Notes: generated by a model from the sequence alone, not told the origin. A DNA stretch of 64,000 nt from Prevotellaceae bacterium UBA2448 (GCA_002342585.1 DDQG01000029.1:1-64000); one strand, 5' to 3'. Positions 43,786 to 51,740 are shown, numbered from the stretch's first letter. Translations and numbers: made by a program.

Positions 43786-43826
43786 ACAAAAAAAATCCTA
43801 CTCATTATTAATGGGTAGGAATATTT
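43786..43826 (-). repeat. Repeated hairpin copy C (orphan terminator)
   Basis: On the minus strand TCCTACCCATTA / TAATGAGTAGGA with an eight-T run. No gene on that strand ends before it. Confidence 0.75.
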
Positions 43827-43967
43827 ATCGGTTAGAGGTCAGATGTCAGTTGACCTGAAGCGAAGCCTGGCCTATCATTTTACTTTTTTAAGATGTACCA
43901 TTTATGATAAGTCTCAGGATAACAATGTTAATAAATATTAACTAATGGGTAAAAAAACAAATCTAAT

Positions 43968-43998
43968 TGTCACTTTAACAAATTATTCTGTATGTTTG
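43968..43998 (+). promoter_or_regulatory. Predicted promoter of the Gly-rich lipoprotein
   Basis: TTGT, a 19-bp spacer and TATGTTTG at 43991-43998; leader about 55 bases. Confidence 0.5.
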
Positions 43999-44061
43999 TG
44001 GCGTTTTACCAAAAAACAATCTAAAACAACCATTTTATTTAACATTTAACATTAAAAAATT

Positions 44062-44601
44062 ATGAAAAAAAGCTCATTTTTCAGCGCACTGCTCTTTGTA
44101 GCAGGACTCTTTTTAGCTGGTGGTGCACTCACATCATGCGGCGACGACAACAAAAACGATAATGGCGGCAATGGCGGCGGCGGCAGCACTGGTGGCGGCG
44201 GCAGTCAACCCTCTCTCTCGGGTAATGTATGGTACAATGTTGATGAAGACGCAAGCAGTATAGAAATTGAAGCATATCAGTTTAATGCTGACGGTTCAGG
44301 TAGAGGTGCTGGAATGAAGCGCAGCAGCAGTGACAACTATAGCCAGACTCGTGGTGAAGAATGGAATATTACTTACACTCTAAGCGGTGATATTCTGACA
44401 ATTACAGAAGTTATACCAGGAGAAAGTGATGTCAACACTTACAGAGTTGCATTTAACGCTGACGGCACCATGACATGGACAAGAGTTAAAGACGGAAATG
44501 TTGGCAAGTCCTATGTCTACCGTCTCCTGCCAGCTTCTCCAGATCCTAAGGCAGCACTCGAAGCGGTCATGAACGGATTGGTTGAAAAGAGAAGAAATTA
44601 A
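44062..44601 (+). CDS. Lipoprotein with Gly/Ser-rich linker, function unknown
   Basis: A 179-residue lipoprotein: signal ending GGALTSCGDD, then a flexible linker (NKNDNGGNGGGGSTGGGGSQ), then a ~110-residue beta-rich domain resembling a small lipocalin-like calycin (GNVWYNVDEDASS, WNITYTLSGDILTITE, YRVAFNADGTMTW). A C-terminal helix (KAALEAVMNGLVEKRRN) closes it. The fold call is by pattern only. Its 3' end runs into the octamer/AT-palindrome element, which begins about seven bases after the stop and could act as its terminator. Confidence 0.7.
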   Translation: MKKSSFFSALLFVAGLFLAGGALTSCGDDNKNDNGGNGGGGSTGGGGSQPSLSGNVWYNVDEDASSIEIEAYQFNADGSGRGAGMKRSSSDNYSQTRGEEWNITYTLSGDILTITEVIPGESDVNTYRVAFNADGTMTWTRVKDGNVGKSYVYRLLPASPDPKAALEAVMNGLVEKRRN

Positions 44602-44607
44602 AACCAG

Positions 44608-44946
44608 TTTTGTCACAATGTAACTTTGTCACATTATAACATTAAGGTGGTGACAAAGGTGGAAGATTAGGGTTTAGAATATATATATAATAATATAATA
44701 ATATATTATTATATATATTCTAACCTTTTTTTTGCGGTATCGGCAGGTGCTTATTGTTATAAAGTGACAAAGTGGCAAAGTGGCGAAATGGGCTCATGCT
44801 GAAAAACGCATGAATTGATGTTGAAAATCGCCCCAAATCGATAGCCGATTTTTGGAAACCGCACTCTCTGTGTCGTATCTTTGCAATGTCAAAACAAATG
44901 AGAAAATTTGCGCGCCAACTTAAGAAATTTTTCCCGTTAGTTAGAC
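44608..44946 (+). repeat. Octamer/AT-palindrome element, copy 2 (leader of the HU-type gene)
   Basis: Order on the plus strand: octamers of the TTGTCACA type ending TTAAG (44611-44646), a long AT palindrome with TAGAATATAT arms (44684-44733), an opposing octamer array (44750-44790), then a conserved 150-bp tail ending GTTAGACA. The opposing octamer arrays can pair (TTGTCAC and TTATAACA units), so the whole forms a large potential cruciform. The tail holds the promoter at 44851-44883. Confidence 0.85.
44851..44883 (+). promoter_or_regulatory. Promoter of the HU-type gene, inside the element
   Basis: TTTG at 44851-44854, a 21-bp spacer and TATCTTTG at 44876-44883. Spacing and boxes are preserved in copy 1. 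Confidence 0.75.
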
Positions 44947-44950
44947 AGAA

Positions 44951-44985
44951 AACTTCGTACGAAAACCAAAACGAAAACGAAAACT
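44951..44985 (+). repeat. Dispersed 35-nt repeat, copy B (with GAAAAC units)
   Basis: Identical to 36724-36758; lies in the leader of the HU-type gene. Confidence 0.85.
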
Positions 44986-45014
44986 AACCACAACACAAAA
45001 ACAAACTAAAAACT

Positions 45015-45575
45015 ATGGCACTTAAAGTAAAAGCAAAAGAACAGCTCATCAAGGTGGGCAAGTACGCAGACACTTACCGATTCGTTCTCTCACCGGAACT
45101 CTACATCGCTCTGGCTCAGAACAAGGTAATCAGCGAGGCGGCTCTCCGCTCAGGTATCAGCAAAGGCGTGATGCAGGCATGTTGGGATGCAGCAGGCGAA
45201 GTAATCAAGGCATGGGCAACAGAAGGTCACTCAGTGGCACTGCCAGGACTCGGAACAATGCGTTTCGGACTGCGAGCAAAGTCAGTGGCAACCGTTGACG
45301 AGGTAAAGTCGAAGCTCATCACCAGCCGACGCATCATCTTCACTCCATCAACCGACCTGAAGGACGAACTCTCCAACACCAGCGTTCAGATCACTTGCTA
45401 CGACAAGGACGGCAATGTCCTCAAGCGCGTAACCTCTGCCGACGACGGCGTAGTCGAAGATGACGAAAACGGTTCGAACGAAAACGAAAACGAAAACGAA
45501 AACCAAAACGAAAACCAAAACCCTGGTGGTGGTAACGGAGGTGGCGGCACCGAAGATGGCACTGACGAGAGCTAA
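45015..45575 (+). CDS. HU-related DNA-binding protein (histone-like, Bacteroidota type)
   Basis: A 186-residue protein. Residues ~1-125 match the HU-related DNABII family of Bacteroidota (ISEAALRSGISKGVMQACWD, ALPGLGTMRFGLRAKSV, RRIIFTPSTDLKDEL). The tail is low complexity: repeated Asn-Glu pairs then Gly-rich (NPGGGNGGGG), encoded by GAAAAC hexamers identical to those in intergenic repeats. Members of this family often sit beside VirE-like, amidase and smalltalk genes; here smalltalk is 208 bp downstream and the VirE-like gene is ~10 kb away. Confidence 0.85.
   Translation: MALKVKAKEQLIKVGKYADTYRFVLSPELYIALAQNKVISEAALRSGISKGVMQACWDAAGEVIKAWATEGHSVALPGLGTMRFGLRAKSVATVDEVKSKLITSRRIIFTPSTDLKDELSNTSVQITCYDKDGNVLKRVTSADDGVVEDDENGSNENENENENQNENQNPGGGNGGGGTEDGTDES
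45478..45520 (+). repeat. GAAAAC hexamer array inside the HU-type gene
   Basis: About seven GAAAAC/CAAAAC units encode the Asn-Glu/Asn-Gln tail; the same units occur outside genes at 4657, 36733, 44960 and 45614. Confidence 0.8.
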
Positions 45576-45579
45576 AAAT

Positions 45580-45648
45580 AATGCATAATTCATAATGCAT
45601 AATTCATAATTAAGCGAAAACGAAAACAGGGTGAGCCCTTCGGGGCTC
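45580..45648 (+). repeat. CATAATT heptamers and a UUCG hairpin after the HU-type gene
   Basis: Four CATAATT/CATAATG units (45580-45611), then GAAAAC units, then GAGCCC-TTCG-GGGCTC (45633-45648), a very stable hairpin without a T-run. Confidence 0.75.
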
Positions 45649-45783
45649 CCTCTCTCCTAAGTCACACGGAAAACTATTATTTCAAATTATTGGACGGAAG
45701 GCAGCCTCGCTGCCTAAGCCAACAATAATTACAAATAATTACCAATAATTGAACCAATAATAATTCTCTAATTCTTGAAAACT

Positions 45784-45891
45784 ATGAAACGCGACATTCT
45801 TGAGACAGTGGTGAAGGTTATAGTAGCCGCACTCACAGCATTCCTCACAGCTATTACAACTACAAGTTGTATGGGACACGGACCGTTCTAA
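45784..45891 (+). CDS. Smalltalk family small protein
   Basis: A 35-residue protein: MKRDILETVVKVIVAALTAF, then LTAITTTSCMGHGPF. A charged start, one hydrophobic helix and a TTSC lipobox-like end match the Bacteroidota 'smalltalk' family, as I recall it. If processed as a lipoprotein, only the heptapeptide starting at Cys29 would remain. It lies downstream of the HU-type gene, the usual context for this family. Role unknown; lysis, signalling or membrane-marking are all possible. Confidence 0.8.
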   Translation: MKRDILETVVKVIVAALTAFLTAITTTSCMGHGPF

Positions 45892-45942
45892 TGCATAATT
45901 CATAATGCATAATGCATAATTGATAGTTGACAATTGATAGTT
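45890..45942 (+). repeat. CATAATG and TTGATAG/TTGACAA heptamer arrays
   Basis: Four CATAATK units followed by TTGATAG, TTGACAA, TTGATAG, all at 7-bp period, directly after the smalltalk stop. Confidence 0.75.
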
Positions 45943-45956
45943 AGAGCTGACATTAG

Positions 45957-45987
45957 TTTGTCGGCTCATTTTTTTGTTGTATATTTG
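45957..45987 (+). promoter_or_regulatory. Promoter of aguB
   Basis: TTTG at 45957-45960, 19-bp spacer, TATATTTG at 45980-45987. Confidence 0.75.
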
Positions 45988-45993
45988 CGACCT

Positions 45994-46021
45994 CAATAAC
46001 CTATAACCAATAACCTATAAT
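45994..46021 (+). repeat. ATAACCT/ATAACCA heptamer array before aguB
   Basis: Three to four units fill the leader between promoter and start codon. Confidence 0.7.
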
Positions 46022-46023
46022 TC

Positions 46024-46899
46024 ATGAAAGTAGGAATAGTACAAATAGCATGCTCGGCTGACAGGGAGCAGAATATGCAGAAGCTGGCAACACGGATTCG
46101 TGAGGCTGCACAGAAGGGTGCGGAACTGGTGGTGCTGCAGGAACTGCACAATACGCCGTATTTCTGTCAGACGGAGAACGTAGAGTTGTTCGACCTGGCA
46201 GAGACAATTCCGGGACCATCGACGGAGTTTTTCTCACAGGTGGCACGGGAGTGCGGTGTGGTGCTGGTGACAAGTCTGTTCGAACGCCGTGCAGCAGGAC
46301 TCTACCACAATACGGCGGTGGTGCTCGACAAGGACGGCTCGATTGCAGGCAAGTATCGCAAGATGCACATCCCCGACGACCCTGCCTACTACGAGAAGTT
46401 CTACTTCACTCCCGGCGACTTGGGTTTCAAGCCTATCGACACGAGCATCGGCCGACTGGGCGTGCAGGTGTGCTGGGATCAGTGGTATCCGGAGGGAGCA
46501 CGACTGATGGCTCTCGCAGGTGCCGAACTGCTCATCTACCCTACTGCCATCGGTTATGAGAGCAGCGACACGAAGGAGGAACAGGAGCGCCAGCGCGAGG
46601 CGTGGACAACGGTGCAGAGGGGTCATGCGGTGGCTAACGGACTGCCCGTAGTGGCTGTGAATCGCACCGGTCACGAACCCGACCCTTCGGGACAGACTCG
46701 CGGCATTGAGTTCTGGGGTTCCAGTTTCGTTTGCGGCCCACAAGGCGAAATGCTTTTCCGAGCTCCGAAGAATGAGGAGTGTGTGGAGGTAGTCGAGGTG
46801 GACATGGCGCGTTCGGAGAATGTGCGTCGCTGGTGGCCGTTCCTGCGCGACAGACGGATTGACGAGTACGGAAACATACTCAAACGCTTTGCAAAATAA
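46024..46899 (+). CDS. aguB: N-carbamoylputrescine amidase
   Basis: A 291-residue carbon-nitrogen hydrolase converting N-carbamoylputrescine to putrescine, CO2 and ammonia. The catalytic triad is visible: Glu in VVLQELHNTPYF near residue 40, Lys in GKYRKMHIPDD near 117, and Cys in GVQVCWDQWYPE near 152. HNTPYFCQ and WDQWYPEGARL are typical of the plant/bacterial AguB clade. The usual agmatine deiminase gene aguA is not adjacent in this window. The leader carries a heptamer array. Confidence 0.92.
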   Translation: MKVGIVQIACSADREQNMQKLATRIREAAQKGAELVVLQELHNTPYFCQTENVELFDLAETIPGPSTEFFSQVARECGVVLVTSLFERRAAGLYHNTAVVLDKDGSIAGKYRKMHIPDDPAYYEKFYFTPGDLGFKPIDTSIGRLGVQVCWDQWYPEGARLMALAGAELLIYPTAIGYESSDTKEEQERQREAWTTVQRGHAVANGLPVVAVNRTGHEPDPSGQTRGIEFWGSSFVCGPQGEMLFRAPKNEECVEVVEVDMARSENVRRWWPFLRDRRIDEYGNILKRFAK

Positions 46900-46916
46900 T
46901 AAAATTGCCGATTTTC

Positions 46917-46947
46917 TTGTACATTTTTCTTTTTATACATACTTTTG
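46917..46947 (+). promoter_or_regulatory. Promoter of the 47-kb lipoprotein
   Basis: TTGT at 46917-46920, 19-bp spacer, TACTTTTG at 46940-46947. Confidence 0.65.
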
Positions 46948-47012
46948 CAGCGCTTTTTACGCACTTTACGAAAATAGACAATTATTCACTAACCTATAAC
47001 AGACTAACAAAT

Positions 47013-47558
47013 ATGAAGAAAAGTCTCATTTTTTCTGTACTCGCCTGCGGCATTATGTTGCTCGCCAGCTGTGCAGGTTCTGCCATCAAGGTGGCTGCGG
47101 ACAGACTCAACAGTGAGTGTCCGAAACAGATAAACGAATTTGTCACTATGGACAATGTGTCGTACAAAAACCAGGTGATGACCATCAACTACACATTTGA
47201 CGACTCGATTACTGACATCGACTCACTCTTTGCTGTCAGCGACGTAATCAAGAACACAGTGATGCTGCGCCTGCAGAGCGACGACGAGATGAAGGAGTTC
47301 ATACAGGTTTGCGCGGAAGCAGAAGCCGTAATCAACAACATCTACACTGGTCGCGACTCGGGCAAGATTTTTGAGATATTAATCAACAAAGAAGACATTC
47401 AGAAGATTCTCGAAGGCTCGGTGACTCCGAACGACGTAGTGGAAAACGCTGTGGAGCAGGATGTGGAAGAGGCAGCTGAGAACACCGTTGAGGATGGTGA
47501 GAAAATCATCGACGACGCTGTCAAGGCTACCGAAGTAGAAATGCAAAACAAGGATTAA
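47013..47558 (+). CDS. Small acidic lipoprotein, function unknown
   Basis: A 181-residue lipoprotein. The ATG at 47013 gives a signal peptide ending IMLLASCAGS; the ORF continues 36 codons upstream through the promoter, so that part is rejected. The body (residues ~25-135) is an unrecognised alpha/beta domain with QINEFVTMDNVSYKNQVMTI. The C-terminal 50 residues are acidic and repetitive (VENAVEQDVEEAAENTVEDG), probably helical. No family assignment. Confidence 0.7.
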   Translation: MKKSLIFSVLACGIMLLASCAGSAIKVAADRLNSECPKQINEFVTMDNVSYKNQVMTINYTFDDSITDIDSLFAVSDVIKNTVMLRLQSDDEMKEFIQVCAEAEAVINNIYTGRDSGKIFEILINKEDIQKILEGSVTPNDVVENAVEQDVEEAAENTVEDGEKIIDDAVKATEVEMQNKD

Positions 47559-47582
47559 GTTTTACACATTATATATATAAGA

Positions 47583-47624
47583 AAAGAGCCCTACACCGAT
47601 TGGTGCGGGGCTCTTCGTTTGTTT
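47583..47624 (+). terminator. Strong terminator after the 47-kb lipoprotein
   Basis: Arms AAGAGCCC and GGGCTCTT with an inner CACC/GGTG pairing, followed by CGTTTGTTTC. Confidence 0.8.
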
Positions 47625-47679
47625 CTTCCCTACCCAGACATCCTTCCCACGCAGGGAGGATGACAGGAGAGGGTCGGTC

Positions 47680-49845
47680 TTATTCTTCGTTGAGAATCTT
47701 CATGAGTTCGATGCACGACTTAGCCACGTTGGTTCCAGGACCGAAGATAGCAGCTACACCTGCCTTGTAGAGGAAGTCGTAGTCCTGAGCAGGGATGACG
47801 CCTCCGGCAGTGATGAGGATATCCTCGCGACCGAGTTTCTTGAGTTCCTCGATAACCTGCGGAATGAGGGTCTTGTGTCCGGCTGCGAGTGAGCTGACTC
47901 CGAGTACATCGACGTCGTTCTCCACTGCCTGACGAGCTGCCTCGGCTGGAGTCTGGAAGAGTGGTCCCATATCGACGTCCATACCGCAGTCGGCATATCC
48001 GGTTGCAACTACTTTGGCACCACGGTCGTGTCCGTCCTGTCCCATCTTGGCTATCATGATACGAGGGCGACGTCCGTTTGCCTGAGCAAATTTCTCTGTA
48101 GCACGACAAGCTTCTTCGAAGATTTTGTCGTTTCTTGATTCTGAACTATACACGTTGCTAATGGTTCTGATGATTGCTTTATAACGTCCTACTACGGCTT
48201 CGCAAGCGTCGGAAATTTCTCCCAGTGTACAACGGAGTGCGGCTGCCTTCACAGCGAGGTCGAGCAGGTTGTTCTCTGACTTCTTGCCGTCCTTGAACTC
48301 CTGAACGCACTTAGTGATTTCGGCGAGAGCTGCCTTGCAAGCTGCCTCATCACGGTTGGCACGGAGTTCCTTGAGTGCTGCTTCCTGCTGCAGACGAACG
48401 GCTGTATTGTCGATTTCGAGAATGTCGATTGGGTCTTCGTGGTCGAGACGGTACTTGTTCGTACCGACGATAGTCTGACTGCCTGAGTCGATGCGAGCCT
48501 GAGTGCGGGCAGCAGCCTCCTCGATACGCATCTTTGGCAGACCAGTCTCGATTGCCTTTGCCATACCACCGAGTTTCTCGATTTCCTGAATGTGTTCCCA
48601 AGCCTTGTGAACGAGTTCGTTGGTGAGAGTTTCCACATAGTAAGAACCTGCCCAAGGGTCGATCTGCTTGCACACCTTAGTTTCGTTCTGGATGTAGATC
48701 TGAGTGTTGCGGGCAATACGAGCCGAGAAGTCGGTAGGCAGGGCGATTGCCTCGTCGAGGGCATTGGTGTGGAGCGACTGAGTGTGACCCAGTACGGCAG
48801 CCATAGCCTCGATACAGGTACGGCCTACGTTGTTGAACGGGTCTTGCTCAGTGAGCGACCAACCAGATGTCTGTGAGTGGGTACGCAGAGCGAGCGACTT
48901 AGGATTCTTGGCACCGAAGCTCTTTACTATCTTTGCCCAAAGCAGACGACCGGCACGCATCTTGGCAATCTCCATGAAGTGGTTCATACCGATAGCCCAG
49001 AAGAACGAGAGACGAGGAGCGAAAGCATCCACATCGATTCCGGCATTCACACCCGTGCGCAGGTAGTCAATACCGTCGGCAAGGGTGTAGGCAAGTTCAA
49101 TGTCGGCTGTAGCACCAGCCTCCTGCATGTGGTAGCCTGAGATAGATATAGAGTTGAACTTAGGCATCTTCTGAGAAGTGTACTCGAAGATGTCAGCGAT
49201 AATCTTCATTGAGAATGCTGGTGGGTAGATGTATGTGTTGCGCACCATGAACTCCTTGAGGATATCGTTCTGGATAGTACCAGCCATCTCTTCGAGTTTT
49301 GCGCCCTGCTCAAGTCCGGCATTGATGTAGAAAGCAAGAATTGGGAGCACGCCACCGTTCATTGTCATAGAGACAGACATCTTGTTGAGCGGAATGCCTG
49401 CGAAGAGTGTCTTCATGTTTTCGAGCGAACAGATAGACACACCTGCCTTACCCACATCACCTACTACGCGTTCGTTATCAGGGTCGTAACCGCGGTGAGT
49501 AGGAAGGTCGAAGGCAACGGAGAGTCCCTTCTGACCGCTGGCGAGGTTGCGGCGATAGAATGCGTTACTTTCTTCCGCTGTAGAGAATCCGGCATACTGA
49601 CGGATAGTCCAAGGGCGGAACGGGTACATCATTGAGTACGGACCACGGAGGTAAGGAGGAATACCTGCTGCGAAGTCGAGGTGCTCCATGCCTTCAAGGT
49701 CTTCTTTTGTGTAAACTGGCTGAATGTCGATTTGCTCTGGTGTGCGCCAGTTGGCAGAGATGCCGTTCTGCTTCTGCCACTGCTGACCATCCTTCTTCTG
49801 GATGCCAGCATATATATCTATATTGTTAAAATCTTTGCGTGCCAT
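47680..49845 (-). CDS. mutB: Methylmalonyl-CoA mutase large subunit
   Basis: A 721-residue B12-dependent mutase interconverting succinyl-CoA and methylmalonyl-CoA in the propionate pathway. The TIM-barrel half has YRGPYSMMYPFRPWTIRQYA-type substrate-binding residues and RNTYIYPPAF; the C-terminal cobalamin domain has DGHDRGAKV with the cobalt-ligand His, near residue 598, plus GVSSLAAGHKTLIP and TAGGVIP. It is full length. mutA lies two bases upstream. No cobalamin riboswitch was recognised before the pair. Confidence 0.96.
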   Translation of the reverse strand: MARKDFNNIDIYAGIQKKDGQQWQKQNGISANWRTPEQIDIQPVYTKEDLEGMEHLDFAAGIPPYLRGPYSMMYPFRPWTIRQYAGFSTAEESNAFYRRNLASGQKGLSVAFDLPTHRGYDPDNERVVGDVGKAGVSICSLENMKTLFAGIPLNKMSVSMTMNGGVLPILAFYINAGLEQGAKLEEMAGTIQNDILKEFMVRNTYIYPPAFSMKIIADIFEYTSQKMPKFNSISISGYHMQEAGATADIELAYTLADGIDYLRTGVNAGIDVDAFAPRLSFFWAIGMNHFMEIAKMRAGRLLWAKIVKSFGAKNPKSLALRTHSQTSGWSLTEQDPFNNVGRTCIEAMAAVLGHTQSLHTNALDEAIALPTDFSARIARNTQIYIQNETKVCKQIDPWAGSYYVETLTNELVHKAWEHIQEIEKLGGMAKAIETGLPKMRIEEAAARTQARIDSGSQTIVGTNKYRLDHEDPIDILEIDNTAVRLQQEAALKELRANRDEAACKAALAEITKCVQEFKDGKKSENNLLDLAVKAAALRCTLGEISDACEAVVGRYKAIIRTISNVYSSESRNDKIFEEACRATEKFAQANGRRPRIMIAKMGQDGHDRGAKVVATGYADCGMDVDMGPLFQTPAEAARQAVENDVDVLGVSSLAAGHKTLIPQVIEELKKLGREDILITAGGVIPAQDYDFLYKAGVAAIFGPGTNVAKSCIELMKILNEE

Positions 49846-49847
49846 AA

Positions 49848-51695
49848 TTAGATTCCGAGTTTTGCATTGTACTCACGGAGAGTTTCAAGCTGGTTAGACT
49901 TAACATGAATGAAATTCTCGATGCCTGCTGCCTTGAGGTCTTCAGAACAAGCAGGAGCACCGGCAACGACGTACATAGCACGACCGTTCAGGTACTTGAA
50001 TGCAGGAATAGCATACTCTGCATATTCATCGTCGGAAGAGCAGATGACTACGATGTCGGCATTTGCCTTGAGAGCAGCATCAACACCTTCTTCGACAGTC
50101 TTGAATCCGAGGTTGTCCATCACCTTGTAGCCGGCAGCTGCGAGGAAGTTGCAAGAGAACTGAGCACGTGCCTGACGCATAGCGAGGTTTCCGATAGTGA
50201 GCATGAAGGCAATAGGCTGCTTCTTTGCACTCTCTGTCTGCAGACGGAGAGCCTCGAAGTCGCTTGCCATGCGCTGAGTGTTCAGACGAGCAATGTCGCC
50301 CTGGTCACCACACTTGCAGCAAGACTCAACCGGACGCTTGCCCTCTGACTGTTCTGTGAAGTTAGGGAACTGGTTGGTTCCGAGGATGAACTCCTTACGC
50401 TTAGCAGCATCAGCATGACGCTTAGCGTTGCTTTCGTTCACTGCATTCTGGATGTTGCCTGCAAGAGCCTCAGCGAGGAAGCCGCCTGCATTCTCAACAG
50501 CGAGGAAGAGTTTCCAACCCTCCTGAGCAATAGCGTCGGTGAGGTGTTCGATGGTGTAAGAACCACCAGCCACATCGACGAGTTTGTCGAAGTGAGCCTC
50601 TTCCTTCAACAGGAGCTGCTGGTTGCGGGCAATACGCTCAGCAAACTCTGTCGGAGTCTCGTATGGAGTGTCGAACGGAGTTACGATGATACTATCTACG
50701 TTTGCAAGAGCTGCCGACATAGCCTCTGTCTGAGAACGCAGCATGTTTACATAAGAGTCGAAGATAGTCTGGTTGTACTCAGATGTGATGGCAAGTACGT
50801 GCATCTGGCAAGCACAATCGCACTTAGGAGCAAACTGCTTCACAATTTGAGCCCAAAGCAGACGAGCTGCACGGAACTTGGCAATCTCCATGAAGTAGTT
50901 GTCGCTCACACCCATGTTGAACTTGATACGCTTAGCAGCATCGTCGATAGCTACGCCTGCCTCAGTGAGCTGATTGAGGTATTCAGCACCCCAGGCAAGG
51001 GCATAACCGAGTTCCTGGTAGATGTAAGCACCAGAGTTGTTGAGCATCACTGAGTTTACGTTGATACACTTGTAGCCAGGCAGTTCGGCGAGAGCCTCGA
51101 TAAGTGTCTTTGCCTCAGCAAGCACAGCTGATGTGTCTTTACCCTTGCAGAGAATCTTTGAAATTGGGTCGAAGTTGATAGAACCCTTGAGTTCTGCAAG
51201 CGGATAACCATTCTCCTTGAAGTACTCAACAAGCACCTTTGCCAGTTCAACGCAGTGGCGCTGGCAAGTCTTGAAGTTGAGTTCTACGTACTGTGGCAGG
51301 ATTCCGTTGAGCAGAGTAGCGATGTAAGTCTTGCTAATCTGATCCTTTGGAATGCAGAAGCCGAGCGAGTCAACACCCCTGTTCAGAATGTCGAGAGCTT
51401 TTTCGTTTGCCTTCGCAGGGTCTGCCTCGCAGATGTCCTGACGAACAAACCAGATGTTGTTGTCGGTCTTGTTACCACGAACGAATGGAAATTCACCTGG
51501 CAACGAGTCAACAGCCTTCAAGTCCTTGAGGTCTTCACGACGATAGAAAGGCTGTACATTGAACCCTTCATTGGTTCTCCAAACCATTTTCTTCTGAAAA
51601 TCGGCACCCTTGAGGTCAACCTCAATCTTTGCCAACCACTCTTCGGTGGTAGGGGCTTGGAATTCAGAAAAAAGTTTTTCTTTGTTGTTAGCCAT
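49848..51695 (-). CDS. mutA: Methylmalonyl-CoA mutase small subunit
   Basis: A 615-residue partner of MutB. It shares the barrel fold (WRTNEGFNVQPFYRREDLKD, SDNYFMEIAKFRAARLLWAQ) but the C-terminal cobalamin-type domain lacks DxHxxG, as expected for the non-catalytic subunit. Stop and mutB start are two bases apart. The leader region contains heptamer arrays. Methylmalonyl-CoA epimerase and decarboxylase genes are outside the window. Confidence 0.95.
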   Translation of the reverse strand: MANNKEKLFSEFQAPTTEEWLAKIEVDLKGADFQKKMVWRTNEGFNVQPFYRREDLKDLKAVDSLPGEFPFVRGNKTDNNIWFVRQDICEADPAKANEKALDILNRGVDSLGFCIPKDQISKTYIATLLNGILPQYVELNFKTCQRHCVELAKVLVEYFKENGYPLAELKGSINFDPISKILCKGKDTSAVLAEAKTLIEALAELPGYKCINVNSVMLNNSGAYIYQELGYALAWGAEYLNQLTEAGVAIDDAAKRIKFNMGVSDNYFMEIAKFRAARLLWAQIVKQFAPKCDCACQMHVLAITSEYNQTIFDSYVNMLRSQTEAMSAALANVDSIIVTPFDTPYETPTEFAERIARNQQLLLKEEAHFDKLVDVAGGSYTIEHLTDAIAQEGWKLFLAVENAGGFLAEALAGNIQNAVNESNAKRHADAAKRKEFILGTNQFPNFTEQSEGKRPVESCCKCGDQGDIARLNTQRMASDFEALRLQTESAKKQPIAFMLTIGNLAMRQARAQFSCNFLAAAGYKVMDNLGFKTVEEGVDAALKANADIVVICSSDDEYAEYAIPAFKYLNGRAMYVVAGAPACSEDLKAAGIENFIHVKSNQLETLREYNAKLGI

Positions 51696-51740
51696 AAAAA
51701 AATATCATTTATTGTTGTTAAAAGTAAGTGTGTATCTTAG

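Larger units (their letters stand above)
43691..44061. other. Gap between higBA and the Gly-rich lipoprotein gene
   Basis: 371 bp without a gene. It holds the higBA promoter, hairpin copy C (43796-43820) and the lipoprotein promoter (43968-43998); the rest is AT-rich with no further structure seen. Confidence 0.6.

Noticed and set aside
31695..46023. An integrative element inserted at tRNA-His
   Set aside because: The accessory content fits, but no integrase, no relaxase and no repeat of the tRNA 3' end was found at the far side.
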